This document shows, piece after piece, positions 18,729-27,205 of a DNA stretch of 64,000 nt. The position numbers were made by a program, and so were the translations under genes. A model generated the notes under the pieces. The model was not told the origin of the DNA. It was given only the letters and a program-made list of their open reading frames with translations, and did not search any database. Positions within the stretch are counted from its first letter, which is position 1. Each line of letters opens with the position of its first letter. Source of the DNA: Saccharospirillum sp039982735 (GTDB lineage Bacteria > Pseudomonadota > Gammaproteobacteria > Pseudomonadales > Natronospirillaceae); the NCBI RefSeq assembly GCF_039982735.1, contig NZ_JBDWXV010000011.1:785910-849909 (forward strand). Direction: 5' to 3'.

Positions 18729-19072
18729 AACCAAACCGGGCAAAAAGCCGTTTGGCACTGGTTTTTCTGATTCTGGGCACCGGCCTCTCGCTGACCCTCA
18801 TTAGCTGGATGCTGATCTACAACCCCTGGCCCCTGTTCTCTGAACAGGGCCAGTGGCTGACCAGCCAGGTTTGGGGGCAAATTTCACTGCTCGACCTGTA
18901 CAGCGGTTTTTTCATTGCCCTGGCGCTGGCCTGGCTGTTCGAACCCAACCCCTGGGTTCGCCTGCTGTTGCTGATCACACTGCCGACCCTGGGCAACCCG
19001 GTTTTGGCTATCTGGTGTGTATCACGCTGGCAACACCTAAAACGCATGGCGGCACAGCGGGATTTTGACTAA
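18725..19072 (+). CDS. Small membrane protein (DUF1475-like)
   Basis: Protein of 115 residues with three hydrophobic helices (about 9-31, 56-71 and 75-95). The segment SQVWGQISLLDLYSGFF resembles the DUF1475 signature as I remember it; this was not checked by search. It ends the run that starts with the NTF2-like gene. The ATG overlaps the previous stop (ATGA). Function unknown. Confidence 0.7.
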   Translation: MKPNRAKSRLALVFLILGTGLSLTLISWMLIYNPWPLFSEQGQWLTSQVWGQISLLDLYSGFFIALALAWLFEPNPWVRLLLLITLPTLGNPVLAIWCVSRWQHLKRMAAQRDFD

Positions 19073-19131
19073 CCTGTAAGCATTCAGTATGTTTGCGGCC
19101 CTTTTTCCGGCCCTATGGTGGCGTGCAGCGG

Positions 19132-21606
19132 ATGTCTTCACAGGTTTTCAAACCAAGATTTTTACATCGCCTGTCGTTTCGGCTCTCCCGCAGTGGTGTT
19201 ATTTTGGCGCTGCTCGTCAGTCTGGTCAGCTCCGGTTATCAGGTCTATAACGACTTTCGCGTGGAACGAAACTCACTCGACGCCTCCATTGAACGGGTAA
19301 TGGACGCCTCTCGCTTTGCCGCCTCTCGCGCCGTGCACACGCTCGACTACAACCTGGCCAGCGAAGTGGCCAATGGCATGTTCGTGTACGACTTTGTCAC
19401 CTATGTCGCCATTATCGACGAGCTCGGCTCGCCCCTCGCCGAACGCTCTGCCGAGCAAGACCAGCGCCAGCAGCACTGGTACGAACGTTTCATTACCCGG
19501 CCGGTGCAAACCCTGGAAACCCGACTGGAAACCAATGCGCTGGGCAGCGATGTCTATGGCCTGCTGCGCATGGAGATCGACACCGTGCTGGCCTACCAGA
19601 GCTTCGCCGACCGGGCGTTTTCGACCTTTTTGCTCGGGGTGGTTAAAAACTTCATTCTGATTCTGCTGTTCCTCATCGTCTTCTACCGGCTGGTCACCAA
19701 GCCGATCAACATGATGTCCAGCTCACTCGACAGCATCGATGCCGAAAACCCCAATGGGCAGCGGCTAAACCCGCCCAGAGGCCACGAACGCGACGAACTC
19801 GGCCAACTGACCGCCCACATCAACCATTACCTGAGCAACGCGGAACGGCTGATCACCGACAAAACGCTGGCCAAGCACGAAGTCGAGGAATCTTACGCCA
19901 ACATGCGCCGGCTCATCGACAACCTGCCCCACCTCATCTACGTAAAAAACCGCCAGGGTGAACTGGCGCTGGTGAACGAAGCCTTTGCCCGCGCCTTCCA
20001 GACCACTGTCGATGAACTGACCGGGCAGCACCACAGCCAAATTCTCGATGAATACGATGAAAAGTCCCGGCAATTGATTATAGAAGCCGACGAACAGGTG
20101 ATGACCGATCAGAACAGCCTGTTCATTCCCGAACTCGATTGGGTCAACAGCAACGGCACACTGACCGCACTGGAACTGCGCATTCTGCCCATCGAATTTC
20201 GCAGTGAGCCCGCCATTCTCTCGGTCGGTGTCGACATTACCGAACGCAAACGCAATCAGTCGCGCATGCAGCACATGGCCTATCACGACCCGTTGACCGA
20301 TTTACCCAACCGGCATCTATTTCTCGACCGGCTTGGTCAGTCGCTGCGCCGGGCCGAGCGTTCCGGCCAGTTTGGCGCCCTGGTGTTTATCGACCTCGAT
20401 AACTTTAAGAACATCAACGATTCCATGGGCCACAGTGCCGGCGATTCGCTGCTGCGTGAAGCCGCCTCCCGGTTAATGGATGCGGTGCGAAACGAAGACA
20501 CAGTGTCGCGCCTCGGCGGCGACGAATTCGTGATCTGCATGGCCGACCTGGGCAACGATCGCAGCGAGGTCGGCATTCTGGCCTACCAGCGCGCCGAACG
20601 GCTGCGCAAAGCCCTGGCCGAGCCGTTTTTCATTGGCGGACAGCAACTGACGGTTACGGCCAGCCTGGGCATCGCTCTCTATCCGGAGGGCTCCACCAGC
20701 GCCTCAGACCTGCTGCGCAATGCCGACACCGCCATGTACCAGGCCAAGGCTCACGGCAAAGACAACGCCATCCAGTTCGAACAAGCCATGGCCGAAGCCA
20801 CCGCCTTCCGGTTGAGCATGGAGAAAGACCTGCGTCTGGCAGTAGAACGCCGCGAGTTCTACCTGACCTTCCAGCCCCAGGTCGATGTGCGCGACAACAG
20901 TATCCTCGGCGCCGAAGCCCTGATGCGCTGGCAGCACCCGACCCGGGGTACTGTGTCTCCGGTTGAGTTCATTCCGGTGCTGGAAAACATGGGCCTGATC
21001 GTCAAGGTCGGCGAATGGGCGCTCGATGAAGCCTGCGCCACGGTGCGCCGCTGGATGGACGCCGGCCTCTGGCACGAAAACCAGGTGCTCGGCATCAACG
21101 TCAGCCCACAACAGTTTTCCCAGCCGGAGTTTTTTACTCAGGTAAAACAGGCCATTAAGCAATACGACATTCCGGCCCGCTGCATCGACCTGGAAATCAC
21201 CGAAGGCATGGTGATCAACGAAGTGGAAGAAACCATCGTGCGGATGAACGAAATTCGCCAGTACGGCGTCTCGTTTTCAATCGACGATTTCGGCACCGGC
21301 TATTCGAGCCTGAGCTACCTGAAACGCCTGCCGCTCGATGTGCTTAAAGTCGACCAGTCGTTCGTGCGCGACCTCACCACCGACAGCAACGACGCCGCTA
21401 TTGTCGAAACCATTCTCGCCATGGCTCAACACCTGAACCTCAAAACCATCGCCGAAGGCGTAGAAACCGAGGAGCAACTGGCGTTTCTGGAGTCGATTGG
21501 GTGTCTTCGCTACCAGGGCTATTTGTTCTCCGCCCCGCTGAACACCGACGATTTCATGAGCATGCTGCAAGACAACAACACCCAGGCCGCCGCTGCCGCG
21601 CCTTAA
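19132..21606 (+). CDS. PAS-GGDEF-EAL cyclic-di-GMP protein
   Basis: Membrane-bound cyclic-di-GMP enzyme of about 824 residues. TM1 is near residues 20-40. A periplasmic sensor of about 130 residues follows, then TM2 (VVKNFILILLFLIVFYRL), a HAMP-like linker, a PAS domain (about 265-385), GGDEF (RLGGDEFVI intact) and EAL (GAEALMRW, with DDFGTGYSSL and the late EGVET motif). Both catalytic signatures look intact, so it could make or degrade c-di-GMP; the balance cannot be predicted. I prefer the ATG at 19132 over a TTG at 19093. A terminator follows. Confidence 0.92.
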   Translation: MSSQVFKPRFLHRLSFRLSRSGVILALLVSLVSSGYQVYNDFRVERNSLDASIERVMDASRFAASRAVHTLDYNLASEVANGMFVYDFVTYVAIIDELGSPLAERSAEQDQRQQHWYERFITRPVQTLETRLETNALGSDVYGLLRMEIDTVLAYQSFADRAFSTFLLGVVKNFILILLFLIVFYRLVTKPINMMSSSLDSIDAENPNGQRLNPPRGHERDELGQLTAHINHYLSNAERLITDKTLAKHEVEESYANMRRLIDNLPHLIYVKNRQGELALVNEAFARAFQTTVDELTGQHHSQILDEYDEKSRQLIIEADEQVMTDQNSLFIPELDWVNSNGTLTALELRILPIEFRSEPAILSVGVDITERKRNQSRMQHMAYHDPLTDLPNRHLFLDRLGQSLRRAERSGQFGALVFIDLDNFKNINDSMGHSAGDSLLREAASRLMDAVRNEDTVSRLGGDEFVICMADLGNDRSEVGILAYQRAERLRKALAEPFFIGGQQLTVTASLGIALYPEGSTSASDLLRNADTAMYQAKAHGKDNAIQFEQAMAEATAFRLSMEKDLRLAVERREFYLTFQPQVDVRDNSILGAEALMRWQHPTRGTVSPVEFIPVLENMGLIVKVGEWALDEACATVRRWMDAGLWHENQVLGINVSPQQFSQPEFFTQVKQAIKQYDIPARCIDLEITEGMVINEVEETIVRMNEIRQYGVSFSIDDFGTGYSSLSYLKRLPLDVLKVDQSFVRDLTTDSNDAAIVETILAMAQHLNLKTIAEGVETEEQLAFLESIGCLRYQGYLFSAPLNTDDFMSMLQDNNTQAAAAAP

Positions 21607-21619
21607 CCTGCCGATAGCA

Positions 21620-21643
21620 CGGCCAGTGAACAGGCCGCTTTTT
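21620..21643 (+). terminator. Rho-independent terminator after the GGDEF-EAL gene
   Basis: CGGCC (21620-21624) pairs with GGCCG (21633-21637) around an eight-base loop and is followed by CTTTTT. The stem is short but the T-run and position, 14 bases after the stop, fit. Confidence 0.55.
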
Positions 21644-21671
21644 CACCCCGATTTTTGAGATTCAAAACCCC

Positions 21672-22343
21672 GTGACCTACTCCGTTAAAGAAATGTTCTA
21701 CACCCTGCAGGGCGAAGGCGCCCACACCGGCCGCGCCTCGGTATTCTGTCGCTTTACCGGCTGCAACCTCTGGAGTGGCCGCGAATCAGACCGCGCCACC
21801 AGCATCTGCACCTTCTGCGATACCGACTTCATTGGCACCGATGGCGAAGGCGGTGGCAAATTCGCCACCGAAACCGACCTGGCTGACGCCATAGCCGCGC
21901 TCTGGCCAACCACCACGCCCGCAACAGACCAGCGGGCAAAACCCTACGTGGTATTCACCGGCGGCGAACCCGCCCTGCAACTGACTGAAGCGCTGATCGA
22001 CGCGCTGCACCAGCGCGGCTTCGAGTGCGCCGTAGAATCGAACGGCACCCGTCCACTGCCGGCCAATCTCGATTGGGTATGCATCAGCCCCAAGGGGCGC
22101 AGTGACGTAATCATAGAACGGTGCGATGAACTGAAGCTGGTATACCCGCAGCCGGACGCGCCGCCAGAACGGTTTGCGCACATCGAAGCCGGGGTTCGTT
22201 ACCTGAGCCCGCTTAACCCCTTCGACATCGAAACACTGCACCCCGCCCGGGAAACCAGCACCCAGGCCGCCATCGCCTATTGCCGGGCACACCCCGAGTG
22301 GCGGCTGACGTTGCAGTCGCACAAGGTGGTTAACATCGCTTGA
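21672..22343 (+). CDS. queE: 7-carboxy-7-deazaguanine synthase (radical SAM)
   Basis: Radical SAM enzyme that contracts 6-carboxytetrahydropterin to 7-carboxy-7-deazaguanine in queuosine synthesis. The N terminus YSVKEMFYTLQGEGAHTGR is characteristic. The cluster-binding cysteines are spaced C-x14-C-x2-C (CNLWSG...ICTFC) instead of the usual C-x3-C-x2-C, the variant known from Burkholderia-type QueE. FTGGEP is the GGE motif. It is full length at 223 residues. The start is GTG at 21672. No queC or queD lies in the window. Confidence 0.93.
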   Translation: MTYSVKEMFYTLQGEGAHTGRASVFCRFTGCNLWSGRESDRATSICTFCDTDFIGTDGEGGGKFATETDLADAIAALWPTTTPATDQRAKPYVVFTGGEPALQLTEALIDALHQRGFECAVESNGTRPLPANLDWVCISPKGRSDVIIERCDELKLVYPQPDAPPERFAHIEAGVRYLSPLNPFDIETLHPARETSTQAAIAYCRAHPEWRLTLQSHKVVNIA

Positions 22344-22408
22344 GAAAGAGAGAAGCGCACCCTCTCCACAGCCCTCACCTGTGGAACGGGATAGGGAGCA
22401 GTACCTGT

Positions 22409-22460
22409 CCTCTCTCCACCTCCGGGGAAGAGAGTTAGAGAGAGGGGGCGGGCGCAGCCG
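22409..22460 (+). repeat. Palindromic intergenic repeat, copy 1
   Basis: Begins CCTCTCTCCACCTCCGGGGA and ends GGCGGGCGCAGCCG. The CTCTCTCC/GAGAGAG arms can form hairpins. It shares almost all positions with copies at 29318-29371 (reverse) and 37528-37580. It lies between the convergent queE and cmoM genes and may also serve as their terminator. A second, weaker hairpin-like stretch precedes it (22359-22400). Confidence 0.8.
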
Positions 22461-23225
22461 CTATTTTTTCCTCGCCAGCAACAACACATACCGCCCCAGA
22501 TCCCGATAAGGCGCTTGCTCGCAGAGGCGCTGCTCCATCTCGATGATGTCATCGTCGGTGTACCAGCTCAGCACCGTCGGTTCGGTTAAATCGGTAAAGG
22601 TACGAATGCCCGCCTGGGTGAGAATGTCAAAGCCGCTGTCCACCAGTTGTTGGCGCACGGGTTCCGGGCTTAGGGGAGTTATTGGGGTCAATCCGCCGGC
22701 CAGGCCTTGCAGTTGACCGGTTTTGACTTTGTCGAGGGTACCGCGCATCAGGTTGCGCAGCTCAAGCATGTGGCGGTTGTAGACCATCACACCGATCACG
22801 CCGCCCGGCGCAACCCAGCTCATGGCTTTGTCCAGTGCAGCCTGTGGCTGCTCCAGCCATTCCAGCACGGCGTGCACGATCACCAGATCCCGGTTAGGGG
22901 CAGATTCAAAATCAAATACCGACGCCTGGTTTGCCTGGCACTGCCCACTGGCAATCCACTCGGACGCGTCCTGCTTTACCTGAGCGACCAGATCACCCGC
23001 CACGTCAAAATACTCGACCCGGTGTCCCATGCCCAGCAGCCACAGCGTCATTTGCCCGAGGCCCCCACCCGCATCGAGCACGCTCAAGCCCGGTTGTTGC
23101 AACTCGGGCACATACTTCGGATAGAGGGTTTCCAGCAGAGTCTGACGAATGCGGCCTTTCAAGCTGCCGTAGATGTTTTTTGAAAACCGCTCTGCCAGAG
23201 GGTCGAAATTAACGTAGTCCTTCAC
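22461..23225 (-). CDS. cmoM: tRNA 5-carboxymethoxyuridine methyltransferase CmoM
   Basis: SAM-dependent methyltransferase that methylates cmo5U to mcmo5U at the wobble position of certain tRNAs. The N terminus NFDPLAERFSKNIYGSLKGRIRQ closely matches E. coli CmoM (NFDDIAEKFSRNIYGTTKG). The SAM motif is VLDAGGGLGQM, followed by HAVLEWLEQP and GGVIGVMVYN. The C terminus YRDLGRYVLLLARKK also fits. The start is GTG at 23225, whose first base is the last-read base of the galE TAG stop. The gene probably follows galE on one transcript. Confidence 0.92.
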   Translation of the reverse strand: MKDYVNFDPLAERFSKNIYGSLKGRIRQTLLETLYPKYVPELQQPGLSVLDAGGGLGQMTLWLLGMGHRVEYFDVAGDLVAQVKQDASEWIASGQCQANQASVFDFESAPNRDLVIVHAVLEWLEQPQAALDKAMSWVAPGGVIGVMVYNRHMLELRNLMRGTLDKVKTGQLQGLAGGLTPITPLSPEPVRQQLVDSGFDILTQAGIRTFTDLTEPTVLSWYTDDDIIEMEQRLCEQAPYRDLGRYVLLLARKK

Positions 23226-24238
23226 TACCGCTGGTAACCCTCAGGGTTCTGGCTTTGCCAGCGCCAGGAGTCGGCCATCATGGCTTCCAGGCCCCGCTCG
23301 GCGCGCCAGTCCAATTCTTGCTCGGCATGGGCCGGGTCAGCGTAGCAGCAGGCAATGTCGCCGGGGCGGCGGTCGACCAGCTTGTAGGGCACTTTGCAGC
23401 CCGAGGCTTTTTCCAGGGCTTTCACCATATCGAGCACGCTGTAACCCACCCCGGTGCCCAGATTATAGGCCACACAACCGGGCTTACTGTTCAGCTTCTC
23501 GATGGCTTTAACGTGGCCTTTGGCCAAGTCGACCACGTGAATGTAGTCGCGCACGCCGGTGCCATCGGGCGTGTTGTAATCGCTCCCGAAGACCGACAAC
23601 GCTTCGCGCTTGCCAATGGCGACCTGGGTAATAAAGGGCATCAGGTTATTGGGAATGCCGTTCGGGTCTTCGCCGATAGTGCCGCTTTCGTGCGCCCCAA
23701 CCGGGTTAAAATACCGCAACAGTGCCACCTGCCATTCCGGGTCGGAGGCATGCAGGTCACGCAGAATGTCTTCGATCATCAGTTTGGAGCGGCCATAGGG
23801 GTTGGTCGCACTGAGCGGAAAGTGCTCCTGAATCGGCACCGTATGCGGGTCGCCATACACCGTGGCCGATGAACTGAACACCAGGTTCTTACAGCCGTGG
23901 CGTTTCATCACCTGCAGCAGGCACAGCGTGCCGTAAACGTTGTTGTCGTAGTAGTCGAGTGGTTTCGCGGTGCTCTCGCCCACGGCTTTCAGGCCGGCAA
24001 AATGCACCACGGCGTCGATATCGTGTTCGCTGAACACCCGGTCGAGCAAGGCGGTATCACGAATGTCACCTTCCACGAAATCGACCGGTTGCTGCACGAT
24101 GGCCTCAACCCGGCGCAGCGATTCCGGCGAACTGTTCACCAGGTTATCGAGCACCAGCACGGTGTGCCCAGCTTGTATCAATTCTATGCAGGTGTGGCTG
24201 CCAATGTACCCGGCACCGCCGGTCACCAAAACAGTCAT
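23225..24238 (-). CDS. galE: UDP-glucose 4-epimerase
   Basis: NAD-dependent short-chain epimerase of 337 residues interconverting UDP-glucose and UDP-galactose for LPS and exopolysaccharide synthesis. Motifs are TGGAGYIGSHT at the start, FAGLKAVGES, SSSATVYGDP and the catalytic Tyr/Lys in NPYGRSKLM. The ATG at 24238 has GGAG six bases upstream; another ATG at 24250 adds four residues without a site. Its promoter carries a LacI/GalR-type operator. Neighbours are cmoM (downstream) and cpsG (upstream, same strand). Confidence 0.96.
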   Translation of the reverse strand: MTVLVTGGAGYIGSHTCIELIQAGHTVLVLDNLVNSSPESLRRVEAIVQQPVDFVEGDIRDTALLDRVFSEHDIDAVVHFAGLKAVGESTAKPLDYYDNNVYGTLCLLQVMKRHGCKNLVFSSSATVYGDPHTVPIQEHFPLSATNPYGRSKLMIEDILRDLHASDPEWQVALLRYFNPVGAHESGTIGEDPNGIPNNLMPFITQVAIGKREALSVFGSDYNTPDGTGVRDYIHVVDLAKGHVKAIEKLNSKPGCVAYNLGTGVGYSVLDMVKALEKASGCKVPYKLVDRRPGDIACCYADPAHAEQELDWRAERGLEAMMADSWRWQSQNPEGYQR

Positions 24239-24281
24239 AGCAAACTCCATTGCGTGGTTTTAAGAAGAAGCAATCCCGGAA

Positions 24282-24310
24282 AACCTACCACTGAAAACGT
24301 TTTCAGACAA
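24282..24310 (-). promoter_or_regulatory. galE promoter with embedded LacI-type operator
   Basis: On the minus strand TTGTCT (24305-24310) and TAGGTT (24282-24287) are 17 bases apart. The spacer and -35 edge hold the perfect 16-base palindrome CTGAAAACGTTTTCAG (24291-24306), which fits the LacI/GalR-family operator pattern TGNAANCGNTTNCA at every fixed position. Occupancy there would block RNA polymerase, so repression by a sugar-responsive LacI-family regulator is likely. Confidence 0.65.
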
Positions 24311-24337
24311 GGTGTCCTCGTTCTCCGGGCAGGTGCC

Positions 24338-25705
24338 CTACTGGCGAATCAGCGCCAGCAGCTCCTGAGTCTTCTCTTCCATCAGGGCTTTGTCACCCCG
24401 GGTTTCGACGTTCAGGCGAATGACCGGTTCAGTATTCGATTTGCGCAGGTTGAAGCGCCAATCGGTGAACTCCAGCGACAGGCCATCGATGCGGTCTTCT
24501 TCAATGGCGTCGGCTTTGTAGGCATCGTAGACCCGGGTCATGGTTTCATCGGCATCAGCGACTTTACTGTTGATCTCGCCCGGTGACGGGAACTTCGCCA
24601 TCCGCTCGCTGACCAGCGCTTTCAGCGAGGTCTTCTTCTTGCTCAGCAAATCGACCACCAACAACCAGGGAATCATGCCCGAGTCGGCATAGGCGAAGTC
24701 GCGGAAGTAGTGATGAGCGCTCATCTCGCCGCCGTAGACGGCATCTTCCTTGCGCATCTTCTCTTTAATGAAGGCATGGCCCGATTTGCACATGATGGCC
24801 TCGCCACCATTGGCTTCGACGATTTCGACGGTGTTCCAGGTCAATCGCGGGTCATAGACCACCTTGGAGCCCGGCTGTTTGACCAGAAAGGCCTCGGCCA
24901 GCAAACCCACAATGTAATAGCCTTCAATGAACTGGCCTTCGTTATCCCACAGGAAACAGCGGTCAAAATCGCCATCCCAGGCGATGCCCATGTCGGCCCC
25001 GTGTTCTTTAACCGCTTTGCTGGTCACCGGCTGCTGTTCGTGCAGCAGCGGGTTGGGAATGCCGTTTGGGAAGGTGCCATCGGGCTCGTTGTTGATCTTA
25101 ATCAGCTCAATCGGCGCGCCACTGGCTTTCAGGGCGGCTTCCAGGCGGTCGAGCGAGGGGCCTGCTGCGCCGTTACCGGCATTGGTGACCAGCTTGGTCG
25201 GGCGCAGGTCGCTGAGATCAAGGTAACCGATCAGATGCTCGGTATAGGCCTGGCTGTTGTCGTGTTCGGTGAGCGTGCCGCGCTTGGCGGCTTTATCGCC
25301 ATACTCACCGGTTTCGGCCATTTTGCGAATGTCGTCGAGGCCGGTGTCCCGGGAAATCGGTTTGGATTCCTCGCGCACCATCTTCATGCCGTTGTAATTG
25401 ATGGGGTTGTGACTGGCCGTCACCATGCACCCACCCTCGGCCTGGAGGTGCTTGGTGGCAAAATACACCTCTTCGGTGCCGCACAGCCCGATGTCGATCA
25501 CATCGGCCCCGAAATCCAGCACGCCGTCGGCAAAGGCTTGCTTCAGCTCCGGAGACGTCTGGCGAACATCGCCCCCGACGACCACGGTCTTGGGTTTCAG
25601 GTAGGCTGCAAAGGCCCGTCCAATCCTGTAGGCAATGTCCGTATTCAGCTCGACACCCAGCTCACCGCGGATGTCATAAGCGCCAAAACAGGTCAGTTCA
25701 GTCAT
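24338..25705 (-). CDS. cpsG: Phosphomannomutase/phosphoglucomutase
   Basis: Alpha-D-phosphohexomutase of 455 residues, converting mannose-6-P to mannose-1-P (for GDP-mannose) and possibly glucose phosphates. The catalytic serine is in TASHNP (about residue 98), the metal-binding loop is DGDFDR, the sugar-binding loop is GGEMSAHH, and the phosphate-binding loop near the C terminus is RKSNTEPVIRLNVE. It supplies the manC product seen at the right edge. GGAG lies six bases before the ATG. Confidence 0.94.
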   Translation of the reverse strand: MTELTCFGAYDIRGELGVELNTDIAYRIGRAFAAYLKPKTVVVGGDVRQTSPELKQAFADGVLDFGADVIDIGLCGTEEVYFATKHLQAEGGCMVTASHNPINYNGMKMVREESKPISRDTGLDDIRKMAETGEYGDKAAKRGTLTEHDNSQAYTEHLIGYLDLSDLRPTKLVTNAGNGAAGPSLDRLEAALKASGAPIELIKINNEPDGTFPNGIPNPLLHEQQPVTSKAVKEHGADMGIAWDGDFDRCFLWDNEGQFIEGYYIVGLLAEAFLVKQPGSKVVYDPRLTWNTVEIVEANGGEAIMCKSGHAFIKEKMRKEDAVYGGEMSAHHYFRDFAYADSGMIPWLLVVDLLSKKKTSLKALVSERMAKFPSPGEINSKVADADETMTRVYDAYKADAIEEDRIDGLSLEFTDWRFNLRKSNTEPVIRLNVETRGDKALMEEKTQELLALIRQ

Positions 25706-25733
25706 GAGGTGCTCCGTTTTAGATGTGCCCCGA

Positions 25734-25739
25734 TTATAG
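25734..25739 (-). promoter_or_regulatory. -10 box of the cpsG promoter
   Basis: TATAAT on the minus strand lies 28 bases before the cpsG ATG. I find no convincing -35 box at 16-18 bases, so only the -10 hexamer is claimed. Confidence 0.4.
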
Positions 25740-25826
25740 GTTGCAAAAGGCCCTCCTTGCAGTCTTTTTTAAAATCGGTTTTTGCCAGCGCCGGGCTACC
25801 TCCGGCAGCAGCCTGGCCCAGCCTGC

Positions 25827-25855
25827 TTGGCTCCGTCTCTGGCGTCCCGTATACT
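25827..25855 (+). promoter_or_regulatory. wzz promoter
   Basis: TTGGCT (25827-25832) and TATACT (25850-25855) are exactly 17 bases apart, about 120 bases before the wzz ATG. It is divergent from the cpsG promoter in the 271-base gap between the two genes. Confidence 0.55.
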
Positions 25856-25976
25856 GCGGCGGTTAGGCATTTGTGTGGCAATTCAGCGCCCGTCGTCCCA
25901 TGCCAGCCAATAGCTAGAACGGCGGTCAACCATCTCTAAGGCCAGTCGTCATTACCACGCAGTACAGAGGGAATTC

Positions 25977-27125
25977 ATGAGTTCATCAGACCCGCACCAC
26001 ACAGCGCCGCGCTATATCGAAGACGACACAATAGACCTGGGTGAATTGCTGCGCGGGCTCATTGCCCAGTGGCCGCTGATTGTCGGCATAACGGTACTCG
26101 GCGCGGTCATTGGCGTTGCCGTTGCACTGTTACTGCCCAAGCAGTACCGGGTTGAAGCCATCATCAACCAACCCTCTCGCGGGGCTGTGCAACCTCTGCT
26201 GGCACAACAGATAGCCCCACTCACGCTCGATGAACTGTCTGAACGCTTTCTGCTCAACATACGCTCACTCAGCCTTATAGAGCAGGCTTACAGCCAAGCG
26301 GACCTGGGCGGCGACCAGGATCTCGATTCTCTTTCAGACGAAGAAGCGTTTTCCCAGATTCAGAACGTCGCCAACGCCCTCTCTGTCGGCCCGGTACGCT
26401 ACGAGTTTTACCAACTGGGAGCCGACGAAAAAACCCCGCTGAACAGCCTGTCTGTCAATTTGCTGAGCAGTGAGCCACGCCGGGCCAAGACTTTTATTGA
26501 TGAGCTATTGGTACTGGCCGAGCAACGCACGTTACGCGAAGCCATTGGCAATATTAACGCCACCAAAGCCATTCGCATTGAAAGCGCCCAGTCCCAATAC
26601 GACCAGCTACTGGCCGGCGCGGAAGCCAGCCTGGCGCGCGAACGCCGGCGTGTGCAACAAGCGTTGAGCATCGCCAATTCACTGGGCCTGGAAGAACCCA
26701 CCAGCTGGGAAGCCCTGGTACTGGGCGACGGCCAGGTACAGATGATCAACCAGTTGGCCAACGATGAACTCTTTCTCAACGGCAGCCGTTTTCTGACCGC
26801 GCAGCTAGAGAGCCTCTCGGCCGATGGCGCGGCCGAATTGTTCCTCGAAGGCGTTGAAGAAACCGTATTCGATTTGAACGGCAACCAAATGGTCATTACC
26901 ACCACACCCAGCCAGTTGCAGGGCGAGATTCGGGCGCTGAGCAACCAGACCTTTGCCCTCAGCGACGTTACCCTGCTCGATGAAGACGCCGCTGCGCGCA
27001 TCCCGAGCAATGCCGAAAAACCGAACCGGCCGCTGATCGCCATTGCCGCCACGGTACTGGCCGGTTTTGCCGCCCTGTTCATCGCGCTGATCCGCATGGC
27101 GATTCGGTCCAGAAAAGAAGATTAA
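25977..27125 (+). CDS. wzz: Wzz-type polysaccharide chain-length regulator
   Basis: Polysaccharide co-polymerase of 382 residues that sets O-antigen chain length with Wzy. It has the usual layout: TM1 at about 32-54 (WPLIVGITVLGAVIGVAVALLL), a large periplasmic helical domain, and TM2 at about 352-372. The Pro-rich motif before TM2 is AEKPNRPL. There is no cytoplasmic tyrosine kinase domain. AGAGGGA precedes the ATG. It lies away from the main O-antigen cluster, next to lptFG. Confidence 0.85.
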   Translation: MSSSDPHHTAPRYIEDDTIDLGELLRGLIAQWPLIVGITVLGAVIGVAVALLLPKQYRVEAIINQPSRGAVQPLLAQQIAPLTLDELSERFLLNIRSLSLIEQAYSQADLGGDQDLDSLSDEEAFSQIQNVANALSVGPVRYEFYQLGADEKTPLNSLSVNLLSSEPRRAKTFIDELLVLAEQRTLREAIGNINATKAIRIESAQSQYDQLLAGAEASLARERRRVQQALSIANSLGLEEPTSWEALVLGDGQVQMINQLANDELFLNGSRFLTAQLESLSADGAAELFLEGVEETVFDLNGNQMVITTTPSQLQGEIRALSNQTFALSDVTLLDEDAAARIPSNAEKPNRPLIAIAATVLAGFAALFIALIRMAIRSRKED

Positions 27126-27145
27126 AATCGGGGTTGCGTCGCTTA

Positions 27146-27174
27146 TTGGGTGACGCCCCCTAACCCGCTATACT
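27146..27174 (+). promoter_or_regulatory. lptF promoter
   Basis: TTGGGT (27146-27151) and TATACT (27169-27174) are 17 bases apart, about 30 bases before the lptF start, so the lptFG pair probably has its own promoter as well as readthrough from wzz. Confidence 0.55.
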
Positions 27175-27205
27175 GCGGGCCAGCTCGTCACATTCGGATT
27201 CAACA

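Noticed and set aside
24710..25939. Plus-strand frame of 409 codons over cpsG
   Set aside because: Antisense to phosphomannomutase, whose active-site motifs are intact; composition is typical of a shadow in G+C-rich DNA.
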